Counted from the stretch's first letter, positions 29,922-40,157 are shown. The stretch is DNA of 64,000 bases from Tissierella simiarum (GCF_018917865.1 NZ_JAHLPM010000018.1:1-64000), one strand, 5' to 3'. Made by a program: numbers and translations. The notes: a model not told the origin generated them from the letters alone.

Positions 29922-30836
29922 GTGGTATATATTAGCAGCAAAACTAAATATTTAATGAGTATGGGAGAAATTAAAAGAAGAGATAATTCCATAGTTTTTA
30001 TTAATGAACTAGGCAATAATTATATACCTATAAAAGATATTAGAGAAATCTATTTTTTAAATGAAGTCTCTTTAAATAGTAAATTTCTTGATTTCGCATC
30101 AAAAGTAGGAATAATAATCCATTTTTTCAATTACTATGGTCACTATAGTGGAACTTTTTATCCTAAGAAACAATTAATTAGTGGGAAATTAACTATAAAG
30201 CAATGTGAAGCGTTTACTAATAAAAGGGAAGTCATAGCAAAAGCTATAGTACTAGGTATATCAGAGAATATTCATGAAACTCTTTACCATTATTATAAAC
30301 ATGGATGTAAAGATATAAAAGAGACATTAGATTGGATAAAAAATGAGATTCCTCATATATTAGAAAAGGATCTGACGATCAAGCAAATACTTTATATTGA
30401 GGGAATGATCTGGGAAAGGTTTTATAATACATTTGATTTTATTTTGAATAAAGAATTTGTATTTGAAAAAAGGACAAGAAGACCACCGGAAAATCCATTA
30501 AATGCTTTAATATCTTTTGGAAATAGTTTATTATATACTAAGACAATTTCTCAAATATACAATACACATTTAGATCAATCAATTAGTTTTTTACATGAGC
30601 CAAGAGAAAGTAGATTTTCTTTAAGTTTAGACTTATGTGAAGTGTTTAAACCTATTATTGTTTTTAAAACGATATTTGATACAGTTAATAATAGAAAAAT
30701 TCAAGTAAACAAGCACTTTGATCAATCATTAAATTGTTGTTTATTAAATGAGACTGGAAGAAGAATCTTTATAACAGAATTTGAAGAAAGGCTAAATAAA
30801 ACTTTTCTTCATAAGACATTAAAGAGTAGAACCTAA
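29922..30836 (+). CDS. cas1: Cas1 integrase, C-terminus cut off by the CRISPR array
   Basis: A 304-residue Cas1. The active-site Glu (YIEGMIWERFY), His (SFLHEPRESRFSLSLD) and Asp (in SLDLCEVFKP) are present. The reading frame runs into the first CRISPR repeat, which supplies the last two codons and the stop (AGA ACC TAA). Type I-B Cas1 proteins usually continue about 25-35 residues with a conserved block around VSYRRLIRLECYKLIK that is missing here. No cas2 follows. The start is GTG at 29922 or possibly a rare ATT at 29931 that has better spacing from AGGGGGT. Spacer integration is therefore probably lost unless another cas1-cas2 acts in trans. Confidence 0.88.
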   Translation: MVYISSKTKYLMSMGEIKRRDNSIVFINELGNNYIPIKDIREIYFLNEVSLNSKFLDFASKVGIIIHFFNYYGHYSGTFYPKKQLISGKLTIKQCEAFTNKREVIAKAIVLGISENIHETLYHYYKHGCKDIKETLDWIKNEIPHILEKDLTIKQILYIEGMIWERFYNTFDFILNKEFVFEKRTRRPPENPLNALISFGNSLLYTKTISQIYNTHLDQSISFLHEPRESRFSLSLDLCEVFKPIIVFKTIFDTVNNRKIQVNKHFDQSLNCCLLNETGRRIFITEFEERLNKTFLHKTLKSRT

Positions 30837-32170
30837 ACATAGAATGTATTTAAATTGGTTACATTCCCTGCTGCATCTGTTGCCACAAATTGTAGAACCT
30901 AAACATAGAATGTATTTAAATCTTCTTTTTCAGTAAAAAATTCTTCTCCACCTGTAGTAGAACCTAAACATAGAATGTATTTAAATAGGCAAAAAAATTA
31001 TTTTTAAAAAACAAAAAATAATGTAGAACCTAAACATAGAATGTATTTAAATTTTTGGACTTTCTGTTTAAACACCATATCACCCTTGTAGAACCTAAAC
31101 ATAGAATGTATTTAAATTTCTAGAAATCAATTAGCCTTTAGTGAAGAAATCAGTAGAACCTAAACATAGAATGTATTTAAATTCGTCAAATGCTATTGAG
31201 TTGAGGGAATCTAGAACTGTAGAACCTAAACATAGGATGTATTTAAATTATTACCTCTTTTAACTTATCTAATGTAGTTTTATGTAGAACCTAAACATAG
31301 GATGTATTTAAATAAATGCAACTAATGTTTTAAATTCTGTTTTTAATTAAGTAGAACCTAAACATAGGATGTATTTAAATAAGTTTATAGAAGTTCATGG
31401 AAGTTTAATTAATATTGTAGAACCTAAACATAGAATGTATTTAAATTTTTCTACATACCTCACTTCTCCGTCATATACTTTCGTAGAACCTAAACATAGA
31501 ATGTATTTAAATAAGAATCCCACATTCTTTTTGGACTTACTTGTTCCAAGTAGAACCTAAACATAGAATGTATTTAAGTTGTAATTTCTTAGTTTCTTTA
31601 TCTATAAAAGCTTTTGTAGAACCTAAACATAGAATGTATTTAAATGGGTTTAAGGATATATTTACATCGTGTACGTTTTCAGTAGAACCTAAACATAGAA
31701 TGTATTTAAATACTATTGGAATGATTGAAAGTGGAAAAAATAGGGGTGTAGAACCTAAACATAGAATGTATTTAAATAAAGGAGTTAATGAAAGCTATAG
31801 AAGAAATAGCAACGTAGAACCTAAGCATAGGATGTATTTAAATAATAAAAACTTTAAAAGAAACTTATAAGGATTTATTGTAGAACCTAAACATAGGATG
31901 TATTTAAATAATAGTTAGAAGAGGTGATATTTATTATGCGAACTTGTAGAACCTAGACATAGGATGTATTTAAATGCTGAAGAATCGATAGAGAAGGATA
32001 AGGGGGTAAGTAGAACCTAAACATAGGGTGTATTTAAATACTAATTCCATTACCTTATAGCCATAACCATTACCGTAGAACTTAAACATAGTATGTATTT
32101 AAATAACTTAAAAAAATATGAGTTTGGAACCAACTCTAGAGTAGAACCTAAACATAAGATGTATTTAAAT
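30826..32170 (+). CRISPR. Type I-B CRISPR array, 21 repeats and 20 spacers
   Basis: Repeats are 30 bp, beginning GTAGAACCTAAACATAGA and ending ATGTATTTAAAT; spacers are 34-37 bp. Repeat starts: 30826, 30892, 30957, 31023, 31088, 31153, 31219, 31284, 31351, 31417, 31483, 31550, 31616, 31682, 31748, 31814, 31880, 31946, 32010, 32075, 32141. Repeats 1-6 are identical. Variants (AGGATG for AGAATG, and others) become frequent toward 32170, so the leader-proximal end is at 30826 and the array reads on the + strand, with crRNA handle ATTTAAAT. There is no leader: repeat 1 overlaps cas1, so transcription probably comes through the cas operon. Confidence 0.98.
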
Positions 32171-32852
32171 AGCATTATGAAAAGGATACTACGTTCTGAG
32201 TGTCGTATTCAAAAAAACATGGATGAAATTAAAGGAGTATTAAATGATTATGAAGAAATGCCAGAGCTCAGAATTGAATAGGAAGATATAGAAAACAATA
32301 TATCGATAGAAGCAAATGACTTAAGTTTTGGTTATACAGAGAAACTCCTTTTTAATAATATATCTTTCGAAATAAAAAAGAAGATAGACTATGTATTAAA
32401 GGAGAAAATGGAGCAGGTAAAAGTACTTTATTAAATATTATTAGTGGAGAAATATCTCCTAAGTATGGAAATATCAGAGGGAATAAAGATATATTAATTG
32501 ATTATAGTAAACATCTACCTTTATATAAAAGAGGTTATATATTTGATTATTTTAAAGATAAGTTATTAGATAGAGTGATTGGAGTTTTAGAACTATTTGA
32601 CATAAATGAAGAGATTTTAATAGACCATTGGATACATTAAGTCTAGGGGAATTGAAAAAGATTGATATTGCAAGGGGTGTTTTATGCTATGAAAATAGCA
32701 TCTTACTACTAGACGAACCACTGAACTACACAGATATATATTTTAGAGAACAGCTAGAGGAAGCAATACTCACCTATAAACCAACGCTAATTTTCGTTGA
32801 GCATGACAATATCTTCTGTAATAATGTTGCTACAAAAAAGATACATATCTAG
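32171..32852 (+). pseudogene. Remnant of an ABC-F ATPase gene (C-terminal half)
   Basis: Directly after the last repeat, broken frames together encode the linker and second ABC domain of an ABC-F protein (ribosome-protection, Vga/Lsa type). Recognisable are NNISIEANDLSFGYTEKLLF, Walker A GENGAGKSTLLNIISG, signature TLSLGELKKIDIARG and Walker B SILLLDEPLN. There is an in-frame stop near 32279 and frame changes near 32375 and 32620; the first ABC domain is missing, replaced by the array. It is not functional. Confidence 0.82.
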
Positions 32853-33135
32853 CTTTGAGAATATATTTAAAGAAATATTATAAAAGTTATGGTAAATAGT
32901 ATTTTAGCTAATTTATTTTATTATATTCAAAAATAAAATATATGATTTTTAAATATCATAACTTGTTGAATAATAAGTTTAAGAATTTCCAATCACTACT
33001 ACATTGAAAAATTAGTTCCTATTTTGATTTTCTAAGGTTTATATCAGTAACTAAGTGAATTGATAAATCATCACATTAATCTACTCAGAATATTATTGCT
33101 TACAAAACATAAGTATGTTAGTATAAAGCTAATAA

Positions 33136-33235
33136 GGCAGAGTAGGTGATTTGCGTAAAGTGCTAAAGGATGGGACGTTGCCTTTAGACGAAAAGTTAAA
33201 GTATTAGCTTGCGGTAAATCATTGCGTTCGCTGAC
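33136..33235 (+). ncRNA. Tetrahydrofolate (THF) riboswitch
   Basis: The segment has the conserved THF-riboswitch blocks in order: GGCAGAGTAGGTGATTTGCG, then AAGTGC, GGATGGGACGTTGCC and the 3' GCGGTAAATCATTGCGTTCGC. GTGATTT near the 5' end pairs with AAATCAT near the 3' end. Downstream, GGCAGACTGCC (33268-33278) and the pairing of CCTC with GGAGG at the folT ribosome binding site offer an expression platform acting on translation. Folate binding would lower folT expression. The 280 bp before it (32853-33135) show no gene or clear element. Confidence 0.85.
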
Positions 33236-33306
33236 ACATCAATTTATACCTTTTTTTCTTATGGTGTGGCAGACTGCCTCATATATAATGAAAAGGAGGT
33301 TTTTTT

Positions 33307-33828
33307 GTGAAGAAAATGTCTACGAAACAGATGGTTAGACTATCTATTCTTGTGGCTTTAAACATTGTTTTAACCAGAGTTGGAAGCATAAGAATAGGTG
33401 GGGGAGGAGTAGAACTTGTTAGAATAGGTTTTGGAGGTTTTCCAGTCATCTTTGCTGGATTATTGTTTGGACCAGCAGCAGGAGGAATTGTGGGGATAGT
33501 AGGAGACATTGTCGGTCACTTTATGAGTCCTATGGGACCTTATATGCCTCATTTTACTTTAACTGCAGCACTTACAGGAATCATTCCAGGATTGGTAATA
33601 GGAAGATTTAAAGAACCAAAAATGACTTTTTGGAAACTAGTTTTAGCAATAGGCATAGGGCAAGTAGTTACATCTGTGATTTTAGTTCCTTATTTTATGA
33701 AAACGCTTTTCAGTGTTCCTATGATTACTACAATGCCAGGAAGGATAATCGGGCAGGCTATTCATATTCCACTTTATGCCTTTGTAACACAAGTTATTGA
33801 AAAAAGATTATCAGTTATCTATGCATGA
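33307..33828 (+). CDS. folT: Folate ECF transporter S component
   Basis: A 173-residue membrane protein with about five helices. The N-terminus KQMVRLSILVALNIVLTRV and the block FGGFPVIFAGLLFGPAAGGI with VGIVGDIVGHFM are typical of FolT. The THF riboswitch directly upstream fixes the likely substrate as folate. GTG start 7 nt after AAGGAGG. It needs the shared EcfA-EcfA'-EcfT energising module, which is not in the window. Confidence 0.9.
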   Translation: MKKMSTKQMVRLSILVALNIVLTRVGSIRIGGGGVELVRIGFGGFPVIFAGLLFGPAAGGIVGIVGDIVGHFMSPMGPYMPHFTLTAALTGIIPGLVIGRFKEPKMTFWKLVLAIGIGQVVTSVILVPYFMKTLFSVPMITTMPGRIIGQAIHIPLYAFVTQVIEKRLSVIYA

Positions 33829-33867
33829 TTGAACAAAACAAATTTTTATAATCTATTATGAATATAT

Positions 33868-33901
33868 AAATCCAGTATACAAAACTGGATTTTTCTTTTT
33901 T
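33868..33901 (+). terminator. Terminator of folT
   Basis: AAATCCAGT (33868-33876) and ACTGGATTT (33884-33892) with a 7-nt loop and a T-rich tail. Confidence 0.85.
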
Positions 33902-33982
33902 GAAAGATAAATTTATATTAGATGAAAAATTTACTTCGTTGTTGTAAAATGTAATATACATACATAATAAAGGGATGATATT

Positions 33983-36313
33983 GTGGATAATCAAATTAAA
34001 GTATCTGTACGAAACTTAGTTGAATTTGTCCTGCGTTCAGGGGATATAGATAATAGTTTTATGAGTATGACTAGAGCTTTGGAGGGGACTAAAGCTCATC
34101 AAAAAGTTCAAAAATCCTATGGTTCAGAATATATGCCAGAGGTTACGTTGAAACATAGCGTAAATTATGATAAATTCACTATCCAAATAGAAGGTAGAGC
34201 AGATGGAATACTTACTCTTGAAGATAAAATAGTTATAGATGAAATAAAAAGTACTACTAAAGATTTGGAAGATATAGAGGAAGATTTTAATCAGCTTCAC
34301 TGGGCTCAAGGGAAATGCTATGGTTATATATATGGAATTCAAAATAATTTAGAAACTATAGATATTCAATTAACATACTTTAATATAGAATCGGAAGAAA
34401 GAAAAATATTTAGAAAAACCTTTACTATAAAAGAATTGGAAGAGTTTTTTCTATTTTTAATACATAAATATATTGAATGGGCAAGTCTTACTTTTTATTG
34501 GGGAGAAACGAGAGATAAATCTATAAAAGAATTGAAGTTCCCCTTTGAAAGCTATAGGAAAGGTCAAAGGGAATTAGCTGTTGCTGCTTATAAAACTATT
34601 GCAGAGAGGAAGAATTTATTTGCTCAAGCACCAACGGGTATAGGAAAAACCATATCTACTTTATTTCCTTCTATAAAATCTATGGGAGAAGGAATAACGT
34701 CTAAGATTTTTTATTTGACAGCTAAGACTATAACTAGAGAGGTAGCTGTTAATTCCGTAGATATAATGGCCAATAAAGGATTAAGAACAAAAGCCCTTGT
34801 AATTACAGCAAAAGATAAAATTTGTTTAAACGAAGAAACAAAATGTAATCCTAGAGATTGTCCTTATGCTAAAGGTCATTTTGATAGAGTAAACGATGCT
34901 ATAATGGATATTTTTGAAAGAGAAGATTTAATGACTAGAGAAGTCATTCTTTCTTATTCGGAGAAACATAAGGTATGTCCATTTGAGTTTGCTTTAGATG
35001 TAAGTCTTTGGTCTGATATAATCATCTGTGATTATAATTATGTATTCGATCCTCAAGTATACTTAAAAAGGTTCTTCACCAATGAAGGTGAGGATTATGT
35101 TTTTTTAATAGATGAAGCTCACAACCTAGTAGACAGATCTAGAGAAATGTTTTCAGCAGAGATAAATAAAGGAAGTTTTCTTGACTTAAAAGATATATTT
35201 AAGGGACATTATCCACATATATATAAAGGATTTAATAAATGTAATGGTATAATAAACAAATTAAAAAGAGAAATGGAAATAGAAGATGAATATTATCAAA
35301 GAGAAGAAATAGATGACTTTTATTATCCTATAAAAAAATTGATTACATTACTAGAACCTTGGCTTATAGAAGAAAAGGACCATGAAAATTATGAAGACGT
35401 AATAGAACTATATTTTAAGTTAATAACTTTTATTAAAATTTCTGATTTTTATGATGAACACTATGTAACTTCTTTTCAACAAAAAGGAAAGGATTTATAT
35501 ATTAAGCTTTATTGTGTAGATTCTTCTTATTTACTTAAAGAAGCTTTAAAAAGAGGAAGTGCAGCCATATTCTTTTCTGCAACTTTAACTCCATTAGATT
35601 ATCATATGGACTTACTTGGAGGTAAAGAGGGAGACTATAATATTAAATTAGCTTCACCTTTTCCTAGAAAGAATTTATGTTTAATGGTTGGTGATCATAT
35701 TTCTACTCGTTATAAAGATAGAGAAAGGACTTATTTAGATATTGTAAAATATATTGAATCCTTTATTTCGTCTAAAAAGGGTAATTATTTTATATTCTTT
35801 CCTTCCTATGTTTATATGACAGAAGTCTATAATTTAATGATTGATAGAAACCAAGATTTAAATATAATAATTCAAGATACCAATATGAAAGAGAAAGAAA
35901 GAGAAAATTTCTTATTGGAATTTAACAGACAAGATAAAGAGGTTATAGCTTTTGCAGTAATGGGAGGAATTTTTTCTGAGGGTATAGATCTAACGGGAGA
36001 AAAATTAATAGGAGCAGTAATCATAGGAGTAGGCCTACCTCAAATATGTTTTGAAAGAAATATTATCAAAGATTATTATGATCATAATATAGGAGAAGGT
36101 TATGAGTATGCCTATATATACCCTGGAATGAACAAAGTACTGCAGGCAGCAGGCCGAGTTATAAGGAGTGAAGAGGATAGAGGGGCTATTCTTCTTATTG
36201 ATGATAGATATGGAAGTTTTAGATATAAAGAATTGTTTCCAATGGAATGGAATCACTTTAAACGGGTTAATAATATGAGAAATATGGAGAGAACTTTAAA
36301 TGTATTTTGGTAG
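33983..36313 (+). CDS. DinG/XPD-like Fe-S DNA helicase with N-terminal nuclease-like domain
   Basis: A 776-residue superfamily 2 helicase. The first 170 residues look like a PD-(D/E)XK fold (EGRADGILTLEDKIVIDEIKS). The helicase then has Walker A APTGIGKTIST, four Fe-S cysteines (KICLNEETKCNPRDCPYAKG and KVCPFEF), DEAH box LIDEAHNLVD, SATLTPLDY, and motif VI QAAGRVIRSEEDRG. It should unwind DNA in the 5'-3' direction in repair. GTG start after AGGGATGA. Stands as a single gene between terminator and lipoprotein gene. Confidence 0.9.
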   Translation: MDNQIKVSVRNLVEFVLRSGDIDNSFMSMTRALEGTKAHQKVQKSYGSEYMPEVTLKHSVNYDKFTIQIEGRADGILTLEDKIVIDEIKSTTKDLEDIEEDFNQLHWAQGKCYGYIYGIQNNLETIDIQLTYFNIESEERKIFRKTFTIKELEEFFLFLIHKYIEWASLTFYWGETRDKSIKELKFPFESYRKGQRELAVAAYKTIAERKNLFAQAPTGIGKTISTLFPSIKSMGEGITSKIFYLTAKTITREVAVNSVDIMANKGLRTKALVITAKDKICLNEETKCNPRDCPYAKGHFDRVNDAIMDIFEREDLMTREVILSYSEKHKVCPFEFALDVSLWSDIIICDYNYVFDPQVYLKRFFTNEGEDYVFLIDEAHNLVDRSREMFSAEINKGSFLDLKDIFKGHYPHIYKGFNKCNGIINKLKREMEIEDEYYQREEIDDFYYPIKKLITLLEPWLIEEKDHENYEDVIELYFKLITFIKISDFYDEHYVTSFQQKGKDLYIKLYCVDSSYLLKEALKRGSAAIFFSATLTPLDYHMDLLGGKEGDYNIKLASPFPRKNLCLMVGDHISTRYKDRERTYLDIVKYIESFISSKKGNYFIFFPSYVYMTEVYNLMIDRNQDLNIIIQDTNMKEKERENFLLEFNRQDKEVIAFAVMGGIFSEGIDLTGEKLIGAVIIGVGLPQICFERNIIKDYYDHNIGEGYEYAYIYPGMNKVLQAAGRVIRSEEDRGAILLIDDRYGSFRYKELFPMEWNHFKRVNNMRNMERTLNVFW

Positions 36314-36382
36314 TATTAGATAGCTTGATAGTATGGATATATAAATGTATAATTTATTTATATACGAGAGAGGAGATGCACA

Positions 36383-38203
36383 ATGAAAAGAGGAATATTG
36401 TTAGCATTAGCAGTTATAATAGCAATAAGTTTAATTGGTTGTGTAAATAAGACTGAAGAAAAAGAAATAATAAGTCTTTATCCTGCATATAAAGTAGATG
36501 GAAATTTTAAGTATTGGGGATATATGGATGAAAAAGGTGAATTTAAAATAAATCCAAAATATGATGCTGCTTTGGATTTTACCGAAGAGGGCTTAGCAAA
36601 AGTTCAAAAGGAAAATTTAATAGGAGTAGTGGATAAAGAAGGTAAAGAAATACTACCTACGGCTTTCCAAGGAGTAAGCAATTTTGAAAATGGTTTTATT
36701 ACAGCCTACAGAGGAAATGAATTCTTTATTTTTAACTATAAAGGCGAACAAAAATTTTCAACAAAAGATTATGCTTTTTTAGGTTCTCATAAAGATGGAT
36801 TATTTTTAGTAGCAAAACAAATTGATAAAAATAATGTAAAGATGGGATTTATAGATGAAAATGGGAAAGAAGTAATAGAACCAAAATACGATAGAGTTTG
36901 GGACTTTTATAATGATAAAGCTTTAGTACAAGAAGGAGAGGGAAAATATAAAATTATAGATAAGAGTGGAAAAACCATAAAAGAGTTTAGCTATTCTTAC
37001 ATGGCTCCAGATGAGAAAAATGAAACCTATCTTTTTAAAGATGAAAACCAGCTATATGGTTACTTAAATAGAGATGGAGAAATTTTAGTAGAACCAAAAT
37101 TTGAGTCAGCAACTGTATTTGAAGATGGGTATGCCAATGTTTTAAAGAAAACAGAAAATAATATATTATGGGGAGCAATTAATGAAAAAGGTGAATATAT
37201 AGTTGAACCTGAATATACTAATCTTATTAACTTAGGGAAAGGATTTTTTGGAATATCTCAAGTGGAAGATGGTTCTACAACAGTTAAATATGCCATTATA
37301 AATCCTAAAGGTGAAACCATAACTGGATTTGATTACTACAATGTAGGTGGAAGAGAAGGATTAATCAAGAACGACATTATTTCTGTATATGACGGAGAAA
37401 AAACTTACGCTTTAAATCTAAAGGGAGAGAAAGTTAATGAGGTTCCAGAAATAGTAGGTCGAGGAGAAGTAGCTTTTAATGGTAAAGTCACTAGAGCATA
37501 TATTGATGGTAGAATGATTTATTATAATGATAAAGAGAAAACAATTTGGGAAGAAGATAACACTTATGTTCTAAGAGAGGATGCAAAGGTCTTAGAAAAG
37601 AAGTATACTTCTGGAAAAGATATAACCATATATTATCCTGTAATTGAAGGATTAAGTGATAAAAAAGTTGAAGATAATATTAATAAAGAAATATATAAAA
37701 TATTTGTAACAGATGTAGAGAATTCTTTAAACAAGGAAGGAAATATAGGCTATGTAAATACAGACTACAGAGTGAAGAGAAACAATGATCTCTTGTTTAT
37801 TCACAAAAGCTCTAGTTATCATATGGAAGATGCTGCTCATGATTTATCTTTAGAAGAATCTTTCCATATAAGCTTAAGAAATGGGACGTTTTTTCAGTTA
37901 AAAGATTTGTTTAAAGAGGGATCTGATTATATAGGAGTCTTAAGTAATATTATAAAGTCTCAAATGGAAAGGAGAAATAATGAAGGTACCGGAATGTTTA
38001 TAGTAGATGACTTCAAATCAATAAGAGAAGATCAAGGGTTTATGATCCAAAAAGATAGGATAGAAATATATTTTCAACCTTATGAAGTAACTAGCTATGC
38101 AGAAGGGTTTCCTAAGTTTGCTATTAGTTATAATGATATAATGGATATATTAGATACAAATTCAGATTTTTGGTGGACATTTATGAGTTCTAGGGGATTT
38201 TAA
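36383..38203 (+). CDS. WG-repeat lipoprotein with C-terminal DUF3298/RsiV-like domain
   Basis: A 606-residue lipoprotein: signal peptide with lipobox LIGC (Cys about 20), then about ten WG-type repeats (for example WGYMDEKGEFKINPKYDAA, MGFIDENGKEVIEPKYD, WGAINEKGEYIVEPEY) to about residue 330. The last 200 residues (YYPVIEGLSDKKVEDNINKE, LFKEGSDYIGVLSN) match the DUF3298/RsiV-like type that folds around lysozyme-like ligands in RsiV. Anchored outside the membrane; precise function unknown. Confidence 0.82.
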   Translation: MKRGILLALAVIIAISLIGCVNKTEEKEIISLYPAYKVDGNFKYWGYMDEKGEFKINPKYDAALDFTEEGLAKVQKENLIGVVDKEGKEILPTAFQGVSNFENGFITAYRGNEFFIFNYKGEQKFSTKDYAFLGSHKDGLFLVAKQIDKNNVKMGFIDENGKEVIEPKYDRVWDFYNDKALVQEGEGKYKIIDKSGKTIKEFSYSYMAPDEKNETYLFKDENQLYGYLNRDGEILVEPKFESATVFEDGYANVLKKTENNILWGAINEKGEYIVEPEYTNLINLGKGFFGISQVEDGSTTVKYAIINPKGETITGFDYYNVGGREGLIKNDIISVYDGEKTYALNLKGEKVNEVPEIVGRGEVAFNGKVTRAYIDGRMIYYNDKEKTIWEEDNTYVLREDAKVLEKKYTSGKDITIYYPVIEGLSDKKVEDNINKEIYKIFVTDVENSLNKEGNIGYVNTDYRVKRNNDLLFIHKSSSYHMEDAAHDLSLEESFHISLRNGTFFQLKDLFKEGSDYIGVLSNIIKSQMERRNNEGTGMFIVDDFKSIREDQGFMIQKDRIEIYFQPYEVTSYAEGFPKFAISYNDIMDILDTNSDFWWTFMSSRGF

Positions 38204-38237
38204 TCCCCTTTTTTAGTTAATGAAAGGAGATAAAATT

Positions 38238-39611
38238 ATGGTGAAAAAGAATGAGATAATTGAATTTGAAATAAAAGAAGTAGGTTTCCCTAATAAGGCT
38301 AAAGGTGAATATGAAGGAGAGATTATTAAGCTAAAGGGTGGAATAAAAGGACAGATAGTTAAAGCAAGAACTAATAGAAAAAGGAAAGGCTATTGGGAAG
38401 CTAAGCTAATAGAGGTTGTAGAAAAATCTCCTTTAGAAACAGATATTGGATGTTCCCATTTTGGTACATGTGGTGGATGTACTTATCAATCTTTTCCATA
38501 TAAAGCAGAGTTGGAATTAAAAGAAAGCCAAGTAAAAGAATTATTTGAAAAAGAGGGCATAGATATTAATTTTATGGGAATAGAGCCGAGTCCTATACTT
38601 TCTGGATATAGAAATAAAATGGAGTATACTTTTGGCGATGAAGAAAAAGACGGACCTTTAGCTTTGGGTCTACATAGAAAAGGTAGATTTTATGAAGTAG
38701 TTAATGTCAAAGGATGCAATATAGTAGATAAGGATTTTACAATTATACTACAAGAGGTATTAAATTATTTTCAAGAAATAAAAGTTCCATTTTATAATAA
38801 GAGAAATCATACTGGATTTTTAAGGCATTTAGTAGTAAGGAAAGCTTTATCTAAAGGAGAAATTTTGATTAACTTAGTTACTAGTAGTCAAGGGAAATTA
38901 GATGAAGAACAGTTTGTAAACAGACTGACGAATTTAGAAAACTTAAAAGGTCATATAGTAGGTATACTTCACACGACCAATGATAGTTTATCTGATGCAA
39001 TAAAAGTTGATAAATTAGATTTATTACATGGGAAAGATTATATTGTTGAAGAGATTTTAGGATTAAAGTTTAAAATATCTCCATTTTCCTTTTTTCAGAC
39101 CAATACTTTTGGAGCAGAAAAACTGTATTCTATAGTAAGAGAATTTGCTGGAGATATAGATGACAAGACAGTATTCGATTTATATTCAGGGACAGGAACT
39201 ATAGCACAAATAATGGCTCCTATAGCTAAAAAGGTTATAGGAATAGAAATCGTAGAAGAAGCAGTAGAAGTTGCTAAAGAAAATTCTAAGTTAAATAGAC
39301 TGGATAATATAGAATTTATTGCAGGAGATGTGTTAAAGGCTGTAGATAATTTAGATGAAAAACCAGATTTAATAGTAATAGATCCTCCAAGGGATGGAAT
39401 TCATCCAAAGGCTGTTAATAAGATTATAGATTTCAATCCAGAAACTTTTGTATATGTATCTTGTAATCCAGTAACTTTAGTTAGAGATTTAAAGGTATTT
39501 ATTGAAAGAGGATATGAGATTCAAAAGGTCAAATGTATGGATATGTTTCCAAGAACGCCTCACGTTGAGAGTATAATTCTGATGACGTATTGTGGTTCGG
39601 AGGGGGAATAA
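38238..39611 (+). CDS. rlmD: 23S rRNA (uracil-5-)-methyltransferase RlmD/RumA family
   Basis: A 457-residue TrmA/RumA-type RNA methyltransferase making 5-methyluridine in 23S rRNA. An N-terminal TRAM domain is followed by Fe-S cysteines (CSHFGTCGGCTYQ), SAM-binding VFDLYSGTGTIAQIM, DPPRDGIHPK and the catalytic-cysteine region YVSCNPVTLVRDL. ATG 38238 is chosen because AAAGGAGAT precedes it; the ATG at 38220 lies ahead of that site. Follows the lipoprotein gene by 34 bp. Confidence 0.92.
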   Translation: MVKKNEIIEFEIKEVGFPNKAKGEYEGEIIKLKGGIKGQIVKARTNRKRKGYWEAKLIEVVEKSPLETDIGCSHFGTCGGCTYQSFPYKAELELKESQVKELFEKEGIDINFMGIEPSPILSGYRNKMEYTFGDEEKDGPLALGLHRKGRFYEVVNVKGCNIVDKDFTIILQEVLNYFQEIKVPFYNKRNHTGFLRHLVVRKALSKGEILINLVTSSQGKLDEEQFVNRLTNLENLKGHIVGILHTTNDSLSDAIKVDKLDLLHGKDYIVEEILGLKFKISPFSFFQTNTFGAEKLYSIVREFAGDIDDKTVFDLYSGTGTIAQIMAPIAKKVIGIEIVEEAVEVAKENSKLNRLDNIEFIAGDVLKAVDNLDEKPDLIVIDPPRDGIHPKAVNKIIDFNPETFVYVSCNPVTLVRDLKVFIERGYEIQKVKCMDMFPRTPHVESIILMTYCGSEGE

Positions 39612-39653
39612 TAGGGTTTGACCACAACATATAGTGGGTTGAGGGTGAAAATT

Positions 39654-39691
39654 GGGTCAAAAATCGGTGGAAAAACACCGTTTTTTGACCC
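39654..39691 (+). terminator. Terminator after rlmD
   Basis: An inner hairpin CGGTG/CACCG (39665-39669 and 39676-39680) followed by TTTTTT, within a longer dyad in which GGGTC and GACCC and an A-run/T-run also pair. The rest of the gap to 40157 is AT-rich with no gene or element I can support. Confidence 0.75.
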
Positions 39692-40157
39692 TTTAAAATA
39701 GGCCATTTGACAGATGACATTGAGGAATTAGAGAATTGATAAGATAAAAGCGACAAATAGGGTTGTAAAGGGTAATTTAATAACCCAATTTATAAAGAAT
39801 GTATATTATTTAATTGTGATGTATAGCACCAATGTCTATTCACAATGAGGCTAACTAAAAGTAAAGTGACCTAAGAATGAAGTTAAGTTTAAAAAAATAT
39901 ATACATTAATATGTAATTTTTAATAGATGAATATGTTGGCTTACCTTATTGAATTATAATCTAAGTCTGTAAAATATAACAAGAGACTCTATGTAAGATG
40001 TAACTATGTTATTTTGATAATTTTTTCTTCAAACATTTTCATAATCTAGTTATATAATTTATGAAAAACACTCCATAAGTGCTATAATACTACCTTGTAT
40101 TTTCTATAATTTTTAGAATATATAATATTTATTCTATTTCTTCTAACAGCTTAAATT

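Noticed and set aside
30837-31022. A cas2 gene or leader between cas1 and the array
   Set aside because: Repeats and spacers fill this region from 30826 on; no cas2-like frame is present in the window.
31369-32281. Open frames across the array encoding repeated VEPKHRMYLN
   Set aside because: They are only translations of the CRISPR repeats and spacers, without ribosome binding sites.
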